NCBI GenBank assembly: GCA_028455995.1
Contig: JABELC010000009.1
Location: forward strand, 310,001-374,000
Origin: Scleromitrula shiraiana
Taxonomy: Eukaryota > Ascomycota > Leotiomycetes > Helotiales > Sclerotiniaceae
Reading direction: 5' to 3'
DNA length: 64,000 nucleotides
In this document: piece by piece, positions 34,511 to 46,300 of the stretch
How positions within the stretch are numbered: position 1 is the stretch's first letter
Layout: every line of letters starts with the position of its first letter
Notes under the pieces: model-generated
The model's database searches: none
Told to the model about the DNA's origin: nothing
Seen by the model: only the letters and a program-made list of their open reading frames with translations
Program-made: the position numbers and the translations under genes

Positions 34511-37111
34511 ATGGAAACGAATAGCACAAATGGGATCAATACAGCCGATACAAGTATACTATGGCAACATCCCAATCCGACCTCGACCCGGATGTGGGAG
34601 TTTATGGAAATGGTGAATGGGAAGTTTGGCCTGAGGTTGCAGAGTTACGAGGAGTTGTATCAGTGGTCGATTGCTGATGTTGGGAGGTTTTGGGGGGAGG
34701 TTTGGGGATTTACGGGGGTGGTGTGTGGAGAGGGGTTCGAGAAGGTTGGTTTTGATTTTTCTTTTTGTGTTTTCTTTTTTTTTTGTTAAGGGGGAGGAGG
34801 AATGGTTGGGGAGGCTGTGTGGGTTTGGGGTGGAGGTGGGTTAGTTGGGGTGGAGGTATGTATGTGTTTGGAGTATGTTTTGGCAAGGTCGAGATATATT
34901 CTTACTTGGACCGGGAATTTCGGTAGCGGGCATGAAATATTGAAAGTTATCAGAACGCCGTCAGAATGGGTGTGGTATTGAAAGTTTAATACTGCTGCTA
35001 TGGCAAAAGAATCACGGGCAGAGGAAATATTGATCAATTCCAAAATCTGTTGACGTTTAACCTAACAAGTCTAGGTAATCGATGAAAATTCCCCTATGTT
35101 TCCAAGACCAGATTTCTTCCAAGGAGCCACCCTTAACTTTGCCGAAAATCTTCTATATCCACGCGAAGTTAATCTAACCTCAAATGAAGAATCCGCAGTA
35201 GCGGATGATTCTCCTGCTATTATCGCCGCAACCGAATCTACCAGATCCATTGTAACCTGGAAAGAACTCCGAGAGAGAGTTCGTCAATGCTCAAATGCAC
35301 TTCGAAGTTTAGGCGTAAAGCCTCATGATCGAGTTGCTGGTTTCGTTGGAAATCATACTAATGCCGTTGTGGCTATGCTTGGTGCTTCCTCGATTGGTGC
35401 TATTTGGACGGGTATCAGTCCTGATACGGGGGTTGCGGCTGTTTTGGATAGACTGGTTCAGATTGAACCGGTTGTTCTTTTTGCTGATAATGGGGTTGAG
35501 TATAATGGGAGATTTCATGAGAGTTTGACTAAAACTCGGGAGATTGTTAAGGGGTTGAAGGATTTGAAATTGTTGGTTGTGTTTGATACGGTGGATTTAC
35601 CTGTTGATGCTCATGGTATAAGTTTGGCGAATGGTAAAGTTTCAACATATGATGAGTTTTTGGGGAGGTGAGAGACATATTTATTCCAGCCCACTATTCA
35701 TTTTCAGCCTATTAACCAGATTTAGTGCAACCGACCCAAATGCACCATTAATATTCACAAAGCTTCCACCCAGTCACCCATTATACATCCTCTATAGTTC
35801 TGGAACTACTGGTAAACCAAAATGTATCGTCCATTCCGCTCTCGGTACTTTAATCCAACACAAAAAAGAACACATCCTACACTGTGATATGCGCCCTGGC
35901 GATCGACATTTCTACTACACAACCTGTACTTGGATGATGTGGCATTGGTTAGTATCCTCACTTGCTACCGGTTGTACCATAGTTCTCTACGATGGTTCCC
36001 CATTCAAACCCCACTCTCATCTCAGCATGCCCCTCCTCATCCAAGAATTTAAAATCACCCACTTCGGAACCTCCGCCAAATATCTCTCCACCCTCGAACA
36101 AAATAACATTTTTCCCCTCCTCTCACCCCATAACATCGATCTCTCAACCCTCAAAGCAATCTATTCAACCGGATCCCCTCTCCCCCCTTCAACCTTCAAG
36201 TACGTATATAAAGCCTTCCCACCCCACATAAACCTCGGTTCCATCACAGGCGGAACAGACATAATATCACTATTCGGTGCCCCCTCCCCCCTCGTCCCCG
36301 TCCACGTCGGAGAAATTCAAGTCCCTGCCCTCGGAATGTCAATCCAAGCTTTCTCCTCCACGGGTCACCCCGTCCCCTTCTCCGAACCAGGCGATCTCGT
36401 CTGCACTCTCCCATTTCCCTCTCAACCAACTACATTCTTTGGACCCTCCGGCGATCAAAAATACTTCAATTCGTATTTTAGCACGTTCCCTGGTGTGTGG
36501 CATCATGGGGATTTTGTGAAGTTTTCTGCGGAAACGGGGGGCATTTATATGCTGGGAAGGAGTGATGGGGTGTTGAAGCCGAATGGGGTTAGGTTTGGGA
36601 GCGCGGAGATTTATAATGTGCTGATTAAGTGGTTTGGGGCGGAGGTGGAGGATGCGGTTTGTGTGGGACGGAGGGTGGGGGATGGGGATGAGGTGGTGGT
36701 GCTTTTTGTTAAGTTGATTCAGGATGATGCTGATGAGGGCGAGAATGGTGATGCTGATGCGGATATGGAGGAGGTGGAGGTTAATGGGAAAGAAGAGGAA
36801 GTGGAAGAGGGAGGAATGGAGCGACTAGATAGGATGGAGCGGATCGAGAAAGCCGAAAAAATAGAGGCGAAAATTTTGGAAAAGAAAGAGATGATGGATC
36901 GGGATACAAAGACGCAGACGAGGACTAATGGGGAGAAAAAGATAAACGGAAATGGAACTCGAAAGGAAAATAAAACAAAAATATTAGATGCAGATCTCAC
37001 ACAACGCATCAAAGAAACAATCGGCAAGGAATTAAGCAGACGTCATATCCCAGCCATCGTGGATCAATGCTGGGAGATACCTATTACGGGGAATGGGAAA
37101 AAGTACGTCTT

Positions 37112-37144
<33 letters not shown>

Positions 37145-37446
37145 ACCCTCCCTCTCTTTTTCCCTTTCTCTTTATCTCATTGACCCCACTCCCCCCTTCT
37201 TCCTCATCCACCTCCTTCGCCAATCTCCCTTACCCCAACTCCACCCCTTTCTCTTTCTCCCCCCAATTCCCACACATTCAATACCAGCAAAACCATAACT
37301 ACATACGTAATCTAACAAATCAATCAATAAATAGAATCGAAATAGCAATCAAACAAATCCTAAACGGTATGAATATTCAGACGTCGGCTAGTGTGGCAAA
37401 TCCGGAGTGCTTGGATTGGTATCGGGACTGGGCGGGGAGAAATTAG
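34511..37446 (+). CDS. acetoacetyl-CoA synthetase, 773 aa
   Basis: Acyl-adenylate-forming enzyme (ANL superfamily) that activates acetoacetate to acetoacetyl-CoA with ATP and CoA. Exons 34511-34744, 35075-35667, 35720-37102 and 37335-37446 join in frame (2322 nt). Family hallmarks include ILWQHPNPTSTRMWEF near the N-terminus, GATLNFAENLLYP, the P-loop-like SSGTTGKPK (302-310), TGGTDIISLF, WHHGDF and GRSDGVLKPNGVRFG (555-569). The adenylation lysine motif TGNGKK is completed across the last intron. Residues about 610-696 (36720-36980) form an extra Glu/Asp/Lys-rich stretch between the hinge region and the C-terminal subdomain, which makes the protein about 90 residues longer than usual for the family. 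The first intron is long (330 nt) and the last (232 nt) contains a CTAT repeat. The gene is convergent with a flavin monooxygenase 176 bp downstream. Confidence 0.93.
37108..37142. repeat. (CTAT)n in last intron of acetoacetyl-CoA synthetase
   Basis: About eight copies of CTAT lie a few bases after the GTACGT donor, inside the 232-nt intron. Confidence 0.9.
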
Positions 37447-37621
37447 ATGCAAGGTCAAGAATAGATTATAGAGTTAGGCAATGATAGATGAGGCTTTGCT
37501 TATTTCATTCATCATTCATCGTTCATCTATTCCCAATGTCTATCTTTAGATTACCGAATCAGTACAGTACAGCCAAACAAACCGGATCTAAGCCCAGGCG
37601 TATATAGAAAGCCCCCCTCTT

Positions 37622-39583
37622 TCAATCAACCTTTAAACCCCTCTTCTCCCTCCCCTTTCCCATTCCCTCTCCCTCCTCCTTCCCCACCATCTCCACCCAC
37701 TCCCCCACCAACCCCCTATAATCCCCCACCCCATACGCCTCCCAAATCTCCCTCCACCACCCAAACCAACCCCCCTTCCTCCACCTCCGCAACCCCAACT
37801 CCCCCACCAACAAATCAACATACGGCAACGCATCAAACACAAAATCCGGATACCGCCCCCCCAACCCCCCCGGATACCTCCACCTCCCAAACCGACTATG
37901 CAGCACCGCTTCATATTTGACTTCTTCTTCGCTTTTCTCGTTCAAGATATCGATTTTATCGCTGAAGAATGCGGTGGTCCAGAGGGCTTGGGATTGGGCG
38001 ATTAGGGGGAGCGTGGTGGTGGATAGGAGGCCGAGGAAGGCGAGGTCACGGGTTTTGAGGAAGGAGGGGGGGATGAGGAAGTGGTAGAGGTTATACTGTT
38101 GTTGTTGTTGAGAGTTCGAATCTGCTTCGGGGGTTCCGGACATGGGTTTTGCGGTCCGTGTGGAACTTGGCTGATGTAAAAGACGGGGAAATTTAGAGAA
38201 GATTTCCGCATCGGCTTTTGCGACTAAGGCGTCGTATTCTGCGTCTTTGGCTTGACCTGGGAGTCCGAAATCGTTTCCTGGAGCGTGCAATGCAAATGGA
38301 AGGGTATGTTTCCATCCGGTTGCGGAGATCAATGCATCGGTTTTTATATCGTCGCCGTTTGAGAGATGAATCGTACGATCATTCATATGAACAATATCAC
38401 CAATATGCACCCTAACACTTCCGTTCCTCACGAACCCAAAAAAATCCTCCTCATAATTCAGAATCGACAGCATACTCCCCGTCCAAAAAGCCTCGCTCCA
38501 CGGTTTCAATTTCTTCGTCTCGGGGTGCTCGTCATATCCATTCCTGCTCAAAATATCATTTCCCAAGATCTCCCAAAATCGATCCACGATCCATCGTCCT
38601 ATCTTCGTTCCGTGGAGAAGTGAGCGGATACGACCGTATCCATCGCTAGATCCCCATATACACGGACTAAACCACGTGAGGAAACGCACCGTGACGAGTT
38701 TCTCGAGCCAGAGATGCAGCGGCGTCACGTGGGATGGGGCGATCCAGCAGGCGCCGTGGCCCGAGGAGCGGAGGATCCAGTCGACGGGGATCCCGGATGA
38801 GGCGTAGGCGTAGACGGCATCGAAGGCGGATTTGCCGCCGCCGTATACGGTGACGGAGGTTGTGGATGGGTTGTTGAGGATGGAGATTCCTTTTGCGGGG
38901 AATTCTGAGGAGTGGATGATTGGCGGGATGAAGGTTGAGGAGGAGGGGAAGGGGGGGAGGAAGGGCGTGGAGGTTAGCCCGGTTGCTATGGCTAGTTTGG
39001 AGGTGTATATTTTATACTTTTTTTTCTCCCTAACCCCTTCTTTCATCTCCATTACCTCCTCTGCCTTATTCGCCACTTCCCCCTCCCCCTCCTCCTCGCA
39101 AACCTCAACACTCACCACCCATCCCTTCCCACCACCACCCCTCTCCACCCCCACCACCCGCCTCCCACACCTCACAAACCCCCCTACCCCCATCTCCCCC
39201 GCATAATCCTCCAAATACCTATACACCACCTCTCCCGGTATATGTTCCCCCTCGCTAACACCGTACTTTATGCCATCGAGCGGGTACTCGGAGAACTCGA
39301 ATGTGCCGAGCAGATTGTTGGTTTGGAGGAAGGGGTGCATGGAGGAAAGGGACCAGGTGCCGCCGAGGGTCGTGTGCGGGGTTAGGAGGGTGATGGTCGC
39401 GTGGGGATGGGTGAGATGGTAGGTGGAGGCGAGTGCGAGGGCGTAGCAGCCTGGATAATGGGGGAGGGGGATTAGTTTAGGTGGAGGGTGGGGTGAATGG
39501 GGGTGGTAGGGGGTGAGGTGTATGAAGTGAGGGAATGTACATCACGTACCGGCTCCAACGATCAAGAGATCTACTTTCTCCAT
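37622..39583 (-). CDS. flavin-containing monooxygenase-like protein, 620 aa
   Basis: FAD/NAD(P)H-dependent monooxygenase of the FMO/BVMO-like group. Exon 1 is 39583-39550 and exon 2 is 39450-37622; the junction sits inside the FAD-binding motif and its excision gives VDLLIVGAGCYALALA. The N-terminal FAD fold is followed by LAIATGLTSTP (about 165-174), an IIHSSEF segment in the place of the FMO-identifying motif, a second dinucleotide motif GGGKSAFDA (215-223) for NAD(P)H and a late ISATGWKH motif. The substrate is unknown. The start is ambiguous: the codons upstream of 39583 are a chain of in-frame ATGs from an ATGGAA repeat, reaching back to 39646, and would add up to 21 residues. The gene is convergent with acetoacetyl-CoA synthetase, but nothing links their functions. 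Confidence 0.85.
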
Positions 39584-41065
39584 TTCCATTTCCATTTTCA
39601 TTTCCATTTCCATATCCATATCCCCATGCATATCCCCACCCATCATATAATCCAATTTCTTACTTACACTTTCTCCCAACAATCCAATCCAATCCAATCC
39701 CATTCAATTCAATCCGACCAAATAAAAAACCTATCCCAAAACAAAACAAACCTCTTAAGCTCCTTCCTTACATCAATAATCCTATCGTATCCACGAAGTT
39801 ACTGACTACAATACGCCCATTACAGCACTCAAATTTCCATCGCATCCCGCTATTAATTCTCCCGTCCATCTACAAACCAATACCTACATGCATGCATGCA
39901 GAGAATCCCGTACCTACATATACTATATACGTACTACCACAACAGTAACACAAATAACCCAGACCTACCTACCTAAGTAAATAAGCAAGTAAGTAAGTAA
40001 GTAAGTAAATATTCCACACACATTAATTACCGCACCAAAAGGGGTTTAGGCTCGCTCTTATACGCCATTATATTAGATTGTGTCTCACTCTGTAAGATTA
40101 CATGTATACACACACACACATATATATATATATGTACATGCATCACTTATTTAATATCCCTCTACACTATATCTATCTAGTATATACGTTGAGAATTATT
40201 AGATACGCCAGATACGCATATCTCCCATCTGTAATACTGTGTATATCCTGTTTTGAAGTTGCTTTTTTATTGTATTTAAGTTAGACGGAATGGGATGGGA
40301 TGGGATGGGATGGGGGGGTAGCATACAACATATTAAATCCACCATTATTCACATTCACATACACTGGCATATAGATAGATATAGATATAAATTCGCAGCT
40401 TCCTGACTCCAGATCCCACTCCAGATCCCACTCCAGATCTCACTCCAGAGCAGGTTCGACCCGTACCCTGTACCCAGTCCAATGCAATGGGTAAGTGATA
40501 GATATATTTATTTATGTGGATAATCTCATGCTCTGATTGGAGGGAATGGAATGGAATGGAGTGGAATGGAGTGAATAGATTCGATATGTCATATAGAGTG
40601 GAGGGAAGGAAGTTATTCAAGTTGTTTTAGTATTTTTATATGGCTGTGGTTACTTTTTGGAGGAGAGGAGAGGAGAGGAGAGTTTGATGATGAGATGGGT
40701 AGATAGATAGATAGATGGAGTTTTAAGTATTATATTCTTTATTTCTTTGTTCATTATCATTATCATTATCATTATTGATTGATCTAAATGATTCGATGGG
40801 ATGCGATGCGATGCGATGAGGTGATGTGATATGATATGGGATGGATGGTATTGATGATAGGTGTATATGATTAATGGGCAAGTCACGACCTATTAATGAT
40901 CTTGTATTCTTTCTTTCTTTCTTTCTTTGTTCCTTTCTATCTCTCTCTTTAAAAATTATCTATACCAAATAGACAACCACCATCACCTCTCCATTAAATC
41001 CCTACCATATCATATGCATAATCGTCACATAACAATCATAACTATAATCAATCATTCATCATCAA
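39584..41065. other. intergenic region with many short repeats
   Basis: 1.5 kb between the monooxygenase start and the end of the DPB11-like gene. Beyond the ATGGAA/CCATTT run (39581-39640) it holds GTAA (39983-40008), CA/TA runs near 40110-40135, GGGAT (40289-40313), the ACTCCAGATCCC minisatellite (40405-40450), GGAAT (about 40545-40570), GGAGA (40660-40680), GATA (40700-40716) and CTTT (40908-40928). No gene is seen. Confidence 0.55.
40405..40450. repeat. 12-bp minisatellite, unit ACTCCAGATCCC
   Basis: Nearly four tandem copies with one C-to-T change in the third. Confidence 0.88.
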
Positions 41066-44021
41066 TCACCTTAACCCCCTCCTCCCCACCACGCCCACCA
41101 CCCCCTCAAAAATCCCCTCCCTATCACCCAGCCTCCCCTTCCCCCTCGTCCTATTAGCGGGTCCCCCACTCCCTCCCTCCTTCTTCCCCCCATTCCCATC
41201 CCCATTCCCATTCCCATTCCCATCCCCATTCCCACCGCCCCCACCCCCCCTAAAATCCCCCACCGTAGCCGACCTCCCCTCAAATCTCCTCTTCCCCTCT
41301 CTCTCTCCCTCTCCCACTCCCTCCCCCCTTCTCTCATCCACCTCCCTCCCCTCCATAATCGCCCTCAGCCTTTCCCTATACCCCTCACTCTCCGGGTCTT
41401 CATATCCCAATTGCGTAGCAGGCGGATGGTTTTCTTCTCTGTTTCTGTTTCCTCTGTGGTTGTTGAGGCGATCGGTTAGGAGGTTTGCGAGTTCTTGGTC
41501 GTATTCTTGATCGTATTCATGATCGTATTCATGGTCATGGTCATGGTCATGGTCATGGTCATTCATATTGTTTTTTTTCGCCCTCTCTCTCTTGCTTTTC
41601 TTTTTCTCTTTCTTTCCCATCCTTCTCATTCCCATCATCCTCATCCTTCCCCTTCCCAGAATGCGCAACCGAGGCAGCTCTCGAAAGCGCAACAGGATAC
41701 TGCACGGCATTCCCACTCGTAGCCGTACTATCCACACTCGAAGCCACACTCACATTCGACAACGCCCGCCCCATGATCTTGGTGCGAGAGCGGGGACGGG
41801 GATCCGAGGAGGTGGTTTGTGGATGGCGTTTTGTTTTGGCGAGGAGGTCGGTTATTGAGGTGTGTGTTGTTGTTGATGGTGGAGGGTTGATTTGATCGGG
41901 AAGGGGGGGGTTTGGGTTTGGGTTTGGGGTTGGATTTTCGCTGGAGGTGTGGGAGTTGGGGTGGAGTTCGGTGAGGGGGGTGGGTTTGGTGTTTATATTG
42001 GTATTAGTATTGGCATTATTGGTGATAGGAGGGGGAGCTAAGGTTTCAGTGGGAGGAGTAGGAATTTGACGAGCGAGAGAATCTCGTTCTTCTCCTTTAA
42101 TATCATTCTGAGTTGTGTTTACCTCAGGATCGAAAGCCGTATCATCTAGATTTGAAGCTCGAGGTGGTTTGGGACCGGTTCGCGAAGGGAGGGTACTTGA
42201 TCTTGAGTTTGATCCCTTACTATCGGCATTCGATCGACTATCCGAATCGCTAGTATTTCTCGACAAAGGGATCCCTGTATTTGCTGCTGGTGCTGATGCA
42301 GGTTGCTTTGCAGCTCTGCATCTATATTTATTAAACGGTAATCTAGTACCCGTTGATATAGAATCCCATAGCCAGTTTGCTGTGACGATTGGGATTTTCC
42401 ATTCTTGCGCGTGTTCTAATTTGTCTTTACGTAGACTGAGTATTGATTTTGTGACAAGGACTGATGATTGTGGTGTCATATCTTCACTATATTTTCCTCC
42501 TAGTAGGTTGGTTGCTTTTTTCACGTGAAGGAGATCGATCCCGTTAAATGCTGCCGATGATATGTTTAGGTCGCTAAAACCTTCGATTGGGAAGACGGAA
42601 AATGGTCTTCCGATGACATGTTCCAATGGATCTATATGCTTTTTTTGATGCAAACATCTTTCCACCCACCAATCTGTGATTATCTGAATCTTTGACCGTG
42701 ATTCTGGCAGTTGCGGGTATTTGGTGATTGGTAGATCGTATGGGACAATCATATAATGTCTTTTCTGCGGACTAGTTATCGCAGTCACTAGCTCCCCCTC
42801 ACTCGATAAAATTTCACCATCATGAGCAGTTAGATGGCTTGTTAATATCCGTGTATGTTTAGGAGGAAACCCATGAATCCTAAAGCAACAATCATGAAAG
42901 ATACCGCCCTTTTGTGGTTGAAATTCTGGGTTGAGATCGACCGGTGCAGATATTGGTGTTTGTTCCTTGCTCTTCTCGGTCCTATCATCTTGCGGTCTTG
43001 GACTTTCAGTAGTATCCCAAACTCCACTCCGTTCGACTTGTACAAGGCTACTTCCCCCCACTATATCACCCCAAATACTTTGACTTTGAGAAGCCAATTT
43101 TTTTGTACTAGCGGTCCTACGTAATTTTCTCTTGCCCTCCTCCTGACTCGCAATCGTGTTTTCCCTGGCTCTCTTTTTCGAAGGATTCAACATTGGTTTG
43201 TTCCTGTCCCAGGCTCCTTTCCCTCTTTCTTCTTCTGGTAGCGAAGGATCGTAGTGTTGTTCATGCAGTATCATTCCTCTTTCCAGACTATCATTCAGCC
43301 ATTCGACAGAAACTACACGCAAACCCCAAGTTTTCGCTGCTTTGTATTTTTTGCCCTCCGTTCGAAATGATATTAGATGTGTAATCGATTTAGTAAGATT
43401 CCCATCATATTCCCCGCCGTTTGCCGTAATCTTCTCCGCAATCTCTTGTCTCTCGACAGCTATAACATATTGATTAGCTGGTGTTCGTAACAAGAACATA
43501 TCAGATACATACGATCATCACATCCGGTCATACTGATCTTGAGAGAAGAAAGTGTAGGCAGGGTATGTTCTCGTTCCAATTGCTCTATATCGATATCATG
43601 ATCGTTTATCCAAAGCTCCCGAACCGCCTCAATCCATCCCATAGTCATCGGTCGAACATCTTGCCGTAGTTTCGCAACATATTGGTATTTTGGAGTATCA
43701 TAATACCCAACTATAAGATGGGTTACTTCAATGGTAAGATCAGCCTTTATACTCGCGCCCATCTGCATGGCAATGGTAGCCAAAGCCGTCTGGAAGAGAA
43801 GTCATATTAGTGAGTAAAGAAACCAATTAAAAAATAGCATGATATATCTATACAGAAAACTTTACAGCCCATTTCCATCAAGGTTTAAAAGATATACATA
43901 CGCGCTTTTCATCAGGGACCGAGGTACAACATATTACCACACCCTTCAATGGTTGGGAATGATCTGAAGTTATATTATCACCCATTGAAAATTCGGGTGC
44001 ATCTCGATGTTGAAAGGCCAT
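41066..44021 (-). CDS. dpb11: DPB11/Rad4/TopBP1-like four-BRCT replication and checkpoint protein
   Basis: Scaffold protein that binds CDK-phosphorylated Sld3/Sld2-type factors to start DNA replication and activates the ATR checkpoint kinase. Exons 44021-43902 and 43789-43513 encode BRCT1. Exon 3 starts at 43459 and completes BRCT2 (SMTGCDDPVERQEIAEKITA...WLNDSLERG, about 125-205). BRCT3 (about 316-419, with FHDCCFRIHGFP and IITDWWVERCL) and BRCT4 (about 420-514, with FPIEGFSDLNISSAAFNGID and IPIVTANWLWDSI) follow. This paired 2+2 arrangement is typical of the family. The tail is low-complexity. In the frame of the BRCT domains translation stops at 41559 (765 aa). A second frame, entered by a one-base shift at an A8 run (plus-strand T8 at 41571-41578), continues to 41066 with Asp-His repeats and QLGYEDPESEGYRERL, which looks like a genuine C-terminus. 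MCB-like motifs lie just upstream. Confidence 0.9.
41518..41563. repeat. (GGTCAT)n/(GATCGTATTCAT)n repeat in the DPB11-like tail
   Basis: Short tandem units that in the minus-strand downstream frame encode alternating Asp-His and DHEY/DQEY repeats. It is next to the A8 run where the frame changes. Confidence 0.85.
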
Positions 44022-44088
44022 TGTATTGACAAAATACTCTGGATTGAATGGCACATGAGGTTTCGAAATGTTAATATCCAGCCTTTCA

Positions 44089-44107
44089 TCGCGTCTCAAA
44101 GTCGCGT
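44089..44107 (-). promoter_or_regulatory. paired MCB-like ACGCGA motifs upstream of the DPB11-like gene
   Basis: TCGCGT occurs at 44089-44094 and again at 44102-44107 on the plus strand, that is two ACGCGA hexamers on the coding strand of the DPB11-like gene, 13 bp apart and 68-86 bp upstream of its ATG. ACGCGA is a variant of the MBF-bound Mlu I box, and replication genes are common MBF targets in yeasts. Function is inferred. Confidence 0.45.
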
Positions 44108-46236
44108 ATCATCATTGCTTAATTACTAAGTTTTGCCTTATTTCACCGACTAGCTACAGCCGTTTTGGGAATAACGTGTTTCTTTATCTTATCTAATCTA
44201 GGATCTATATCATTTTTTGAGAATTCTAGAAAAAATATTTCAGGACCCTGAGCGTCTCAAAATTGATATATGAGAAAAGACTTTATCACATTTGTTTAAA
44301 TTGCTACTGTATTATTAGAGGTATCGTGCACCCTAGCATTGAAATTTTAATTGCTGGCTCGGTTGGGTTGAAAGCCACTACATCATAGATTCTATACTTG
44401 CAATATACAAGCCGTCCTGTCAATTACTTTTTACAAGTTCTAGGCCTCCTTCTATAATACAGTCCATTAGATGAACTTGATATAATGGTAGGGTAGGGCA
44501 ATCAAGAAGAACGAACCCTTTTCTTGGGACGACCCGATGATCCGAAAAGAGACAGCTGAAATTAACATCCCCAGTATGACGCATGCAGATTATTATATAT
44601 TGTGCTACCCACGTTCTAGTTTGAATGCATCTTCATGCAAAACGATTAGAAGTAAGACCCACGAACGGGTTTATAACGTGGTCGAACGAGCATATTCCTT
44701 ATCTGAACATTATTGAGGACCTGTTCAGATGATTGATGGTGTAAGGATGAATGAGGAGAACGAGATTGATATGAACATCCCATTTCCATTCATTTGCTCA
44801 TTCAAATTTAAAGTTTTAGTTTAGGTCGACGGCACATAACGTTCATATTTCCCCGAATGGAAAAATTGAAGTCGATGACAAGGTGGCTGATAAGTTCAAG
44901 CGATCTACAATATGGCTCTGCCTGCATTGACAAGGGGTTATGTTCGATATCCATTGATTCCTCCGATCTCTACATATGGTTTTCAAATGAAATATAAAGA
45001 GCAGTGGAGAGTAATATCCTTCATGACAGGTACGGATTATCTATTGATCTGTGTCGGTTTGGAGTGATGGGATGAGGTGACGAATTCTGAAATATAATCA
45101 ATGCTATGTATGGAGTTGGTGAGGATGAAGATTCGAGATTTGAGAAGAATGAATGACTAGAACTAGAACTAGAACTAGAGCTAGAAGTATTAAGTAATCT
45201 AGTTGAGGAAATTTTAGGTTTCGTTAAACTGGGGGTAAGCCTGCGAATTTATGCTTTTTGAAATGTACAGCCCGATAAGTCCGTCTGAACCACGAATCCC
45301 TTGCGAACTTGGATCCCCCACAGTAATAAGAGAAGGTAAGAAGCTGCTGGTATTGAACGCTTACTAACTTAAATAAGTTGGTTATGTGAAGAACAAGTGA
45401 GAATATTAGATATATACAGCTGTAGTACAGGTTATATGATAACTACCAGGTAGATGGAGATGACATGTAGAAGATCTTACCAACGGCGTCTCGAATGGAT
45501 TATTTCTTTCCGCCGAAATAATACGATACCGTGTAGCACTGCCCGTCTCAAGATTGCGTGGCCCTTCGCCCAAGTTTCAGCATCGTAAACCCAATATCTG
45601 AAAGAAAAACTCTAAATAAACGCGATAAGAATTCTTAGATGCTATCTCAAACTCGTGACCGAGTATCAAAAAGATTGATCATGAGGAATCATATCAGAGT
45701 CTGAGACTCTTTTTCAGTAGAAGGAACTTCCTTGTGGATGTCTATCCGGCTGCATTTGTATTCGTAGTTAGTTCATAAGGGTATATCCATCCGTATATAG
45801 GAGAAATGATGAAACTTCATGCGACTGGATTAGATTGGGTTTGTATAGTTAGTTAACTTTGATGAATATTCAAGGAAGTTCCCTATGTCGGTGAATGGAA
45901 GATTTCAAAAAAGATTTTAAGAAAAGTTGAGAGAAGATTTCTTGATTTTCAATGATAATATTCTAGAACTTGGAAGTTTTGAAGGTATAAAGTTGGAAGG
46001 ATGATTGAAGGAGTATGTACCAACCCAACCTAGATAGATAGACGATAACAACTTTGAAGTAAAAAATCTATGATTATGTAATACAATTTTTAAAAACATT
46101 ACATTGAGATGATATTTACCAAATTAGGTATTTAAATTCAGAAAATGCCTAACTGGGAAATGTAATACTGAAAACAGATTTGGTAGATACTTATTATTAC
46201 TTACAATTGCTCGGATGAAGAATTCTTCAAAGGTAA

Positions 46237-46246
<10 letters not shown>

Positions 46247-46288
<42 letters not shown>

Positions 46289-46300
46289 TATATATATATA
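46247..46300. repeat. (GA)n followed by (TA)n
   Basis: About 20 GA units run straight into about eight TA units in the divergent region upstream of the arrestin. Confidence 0.93.
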
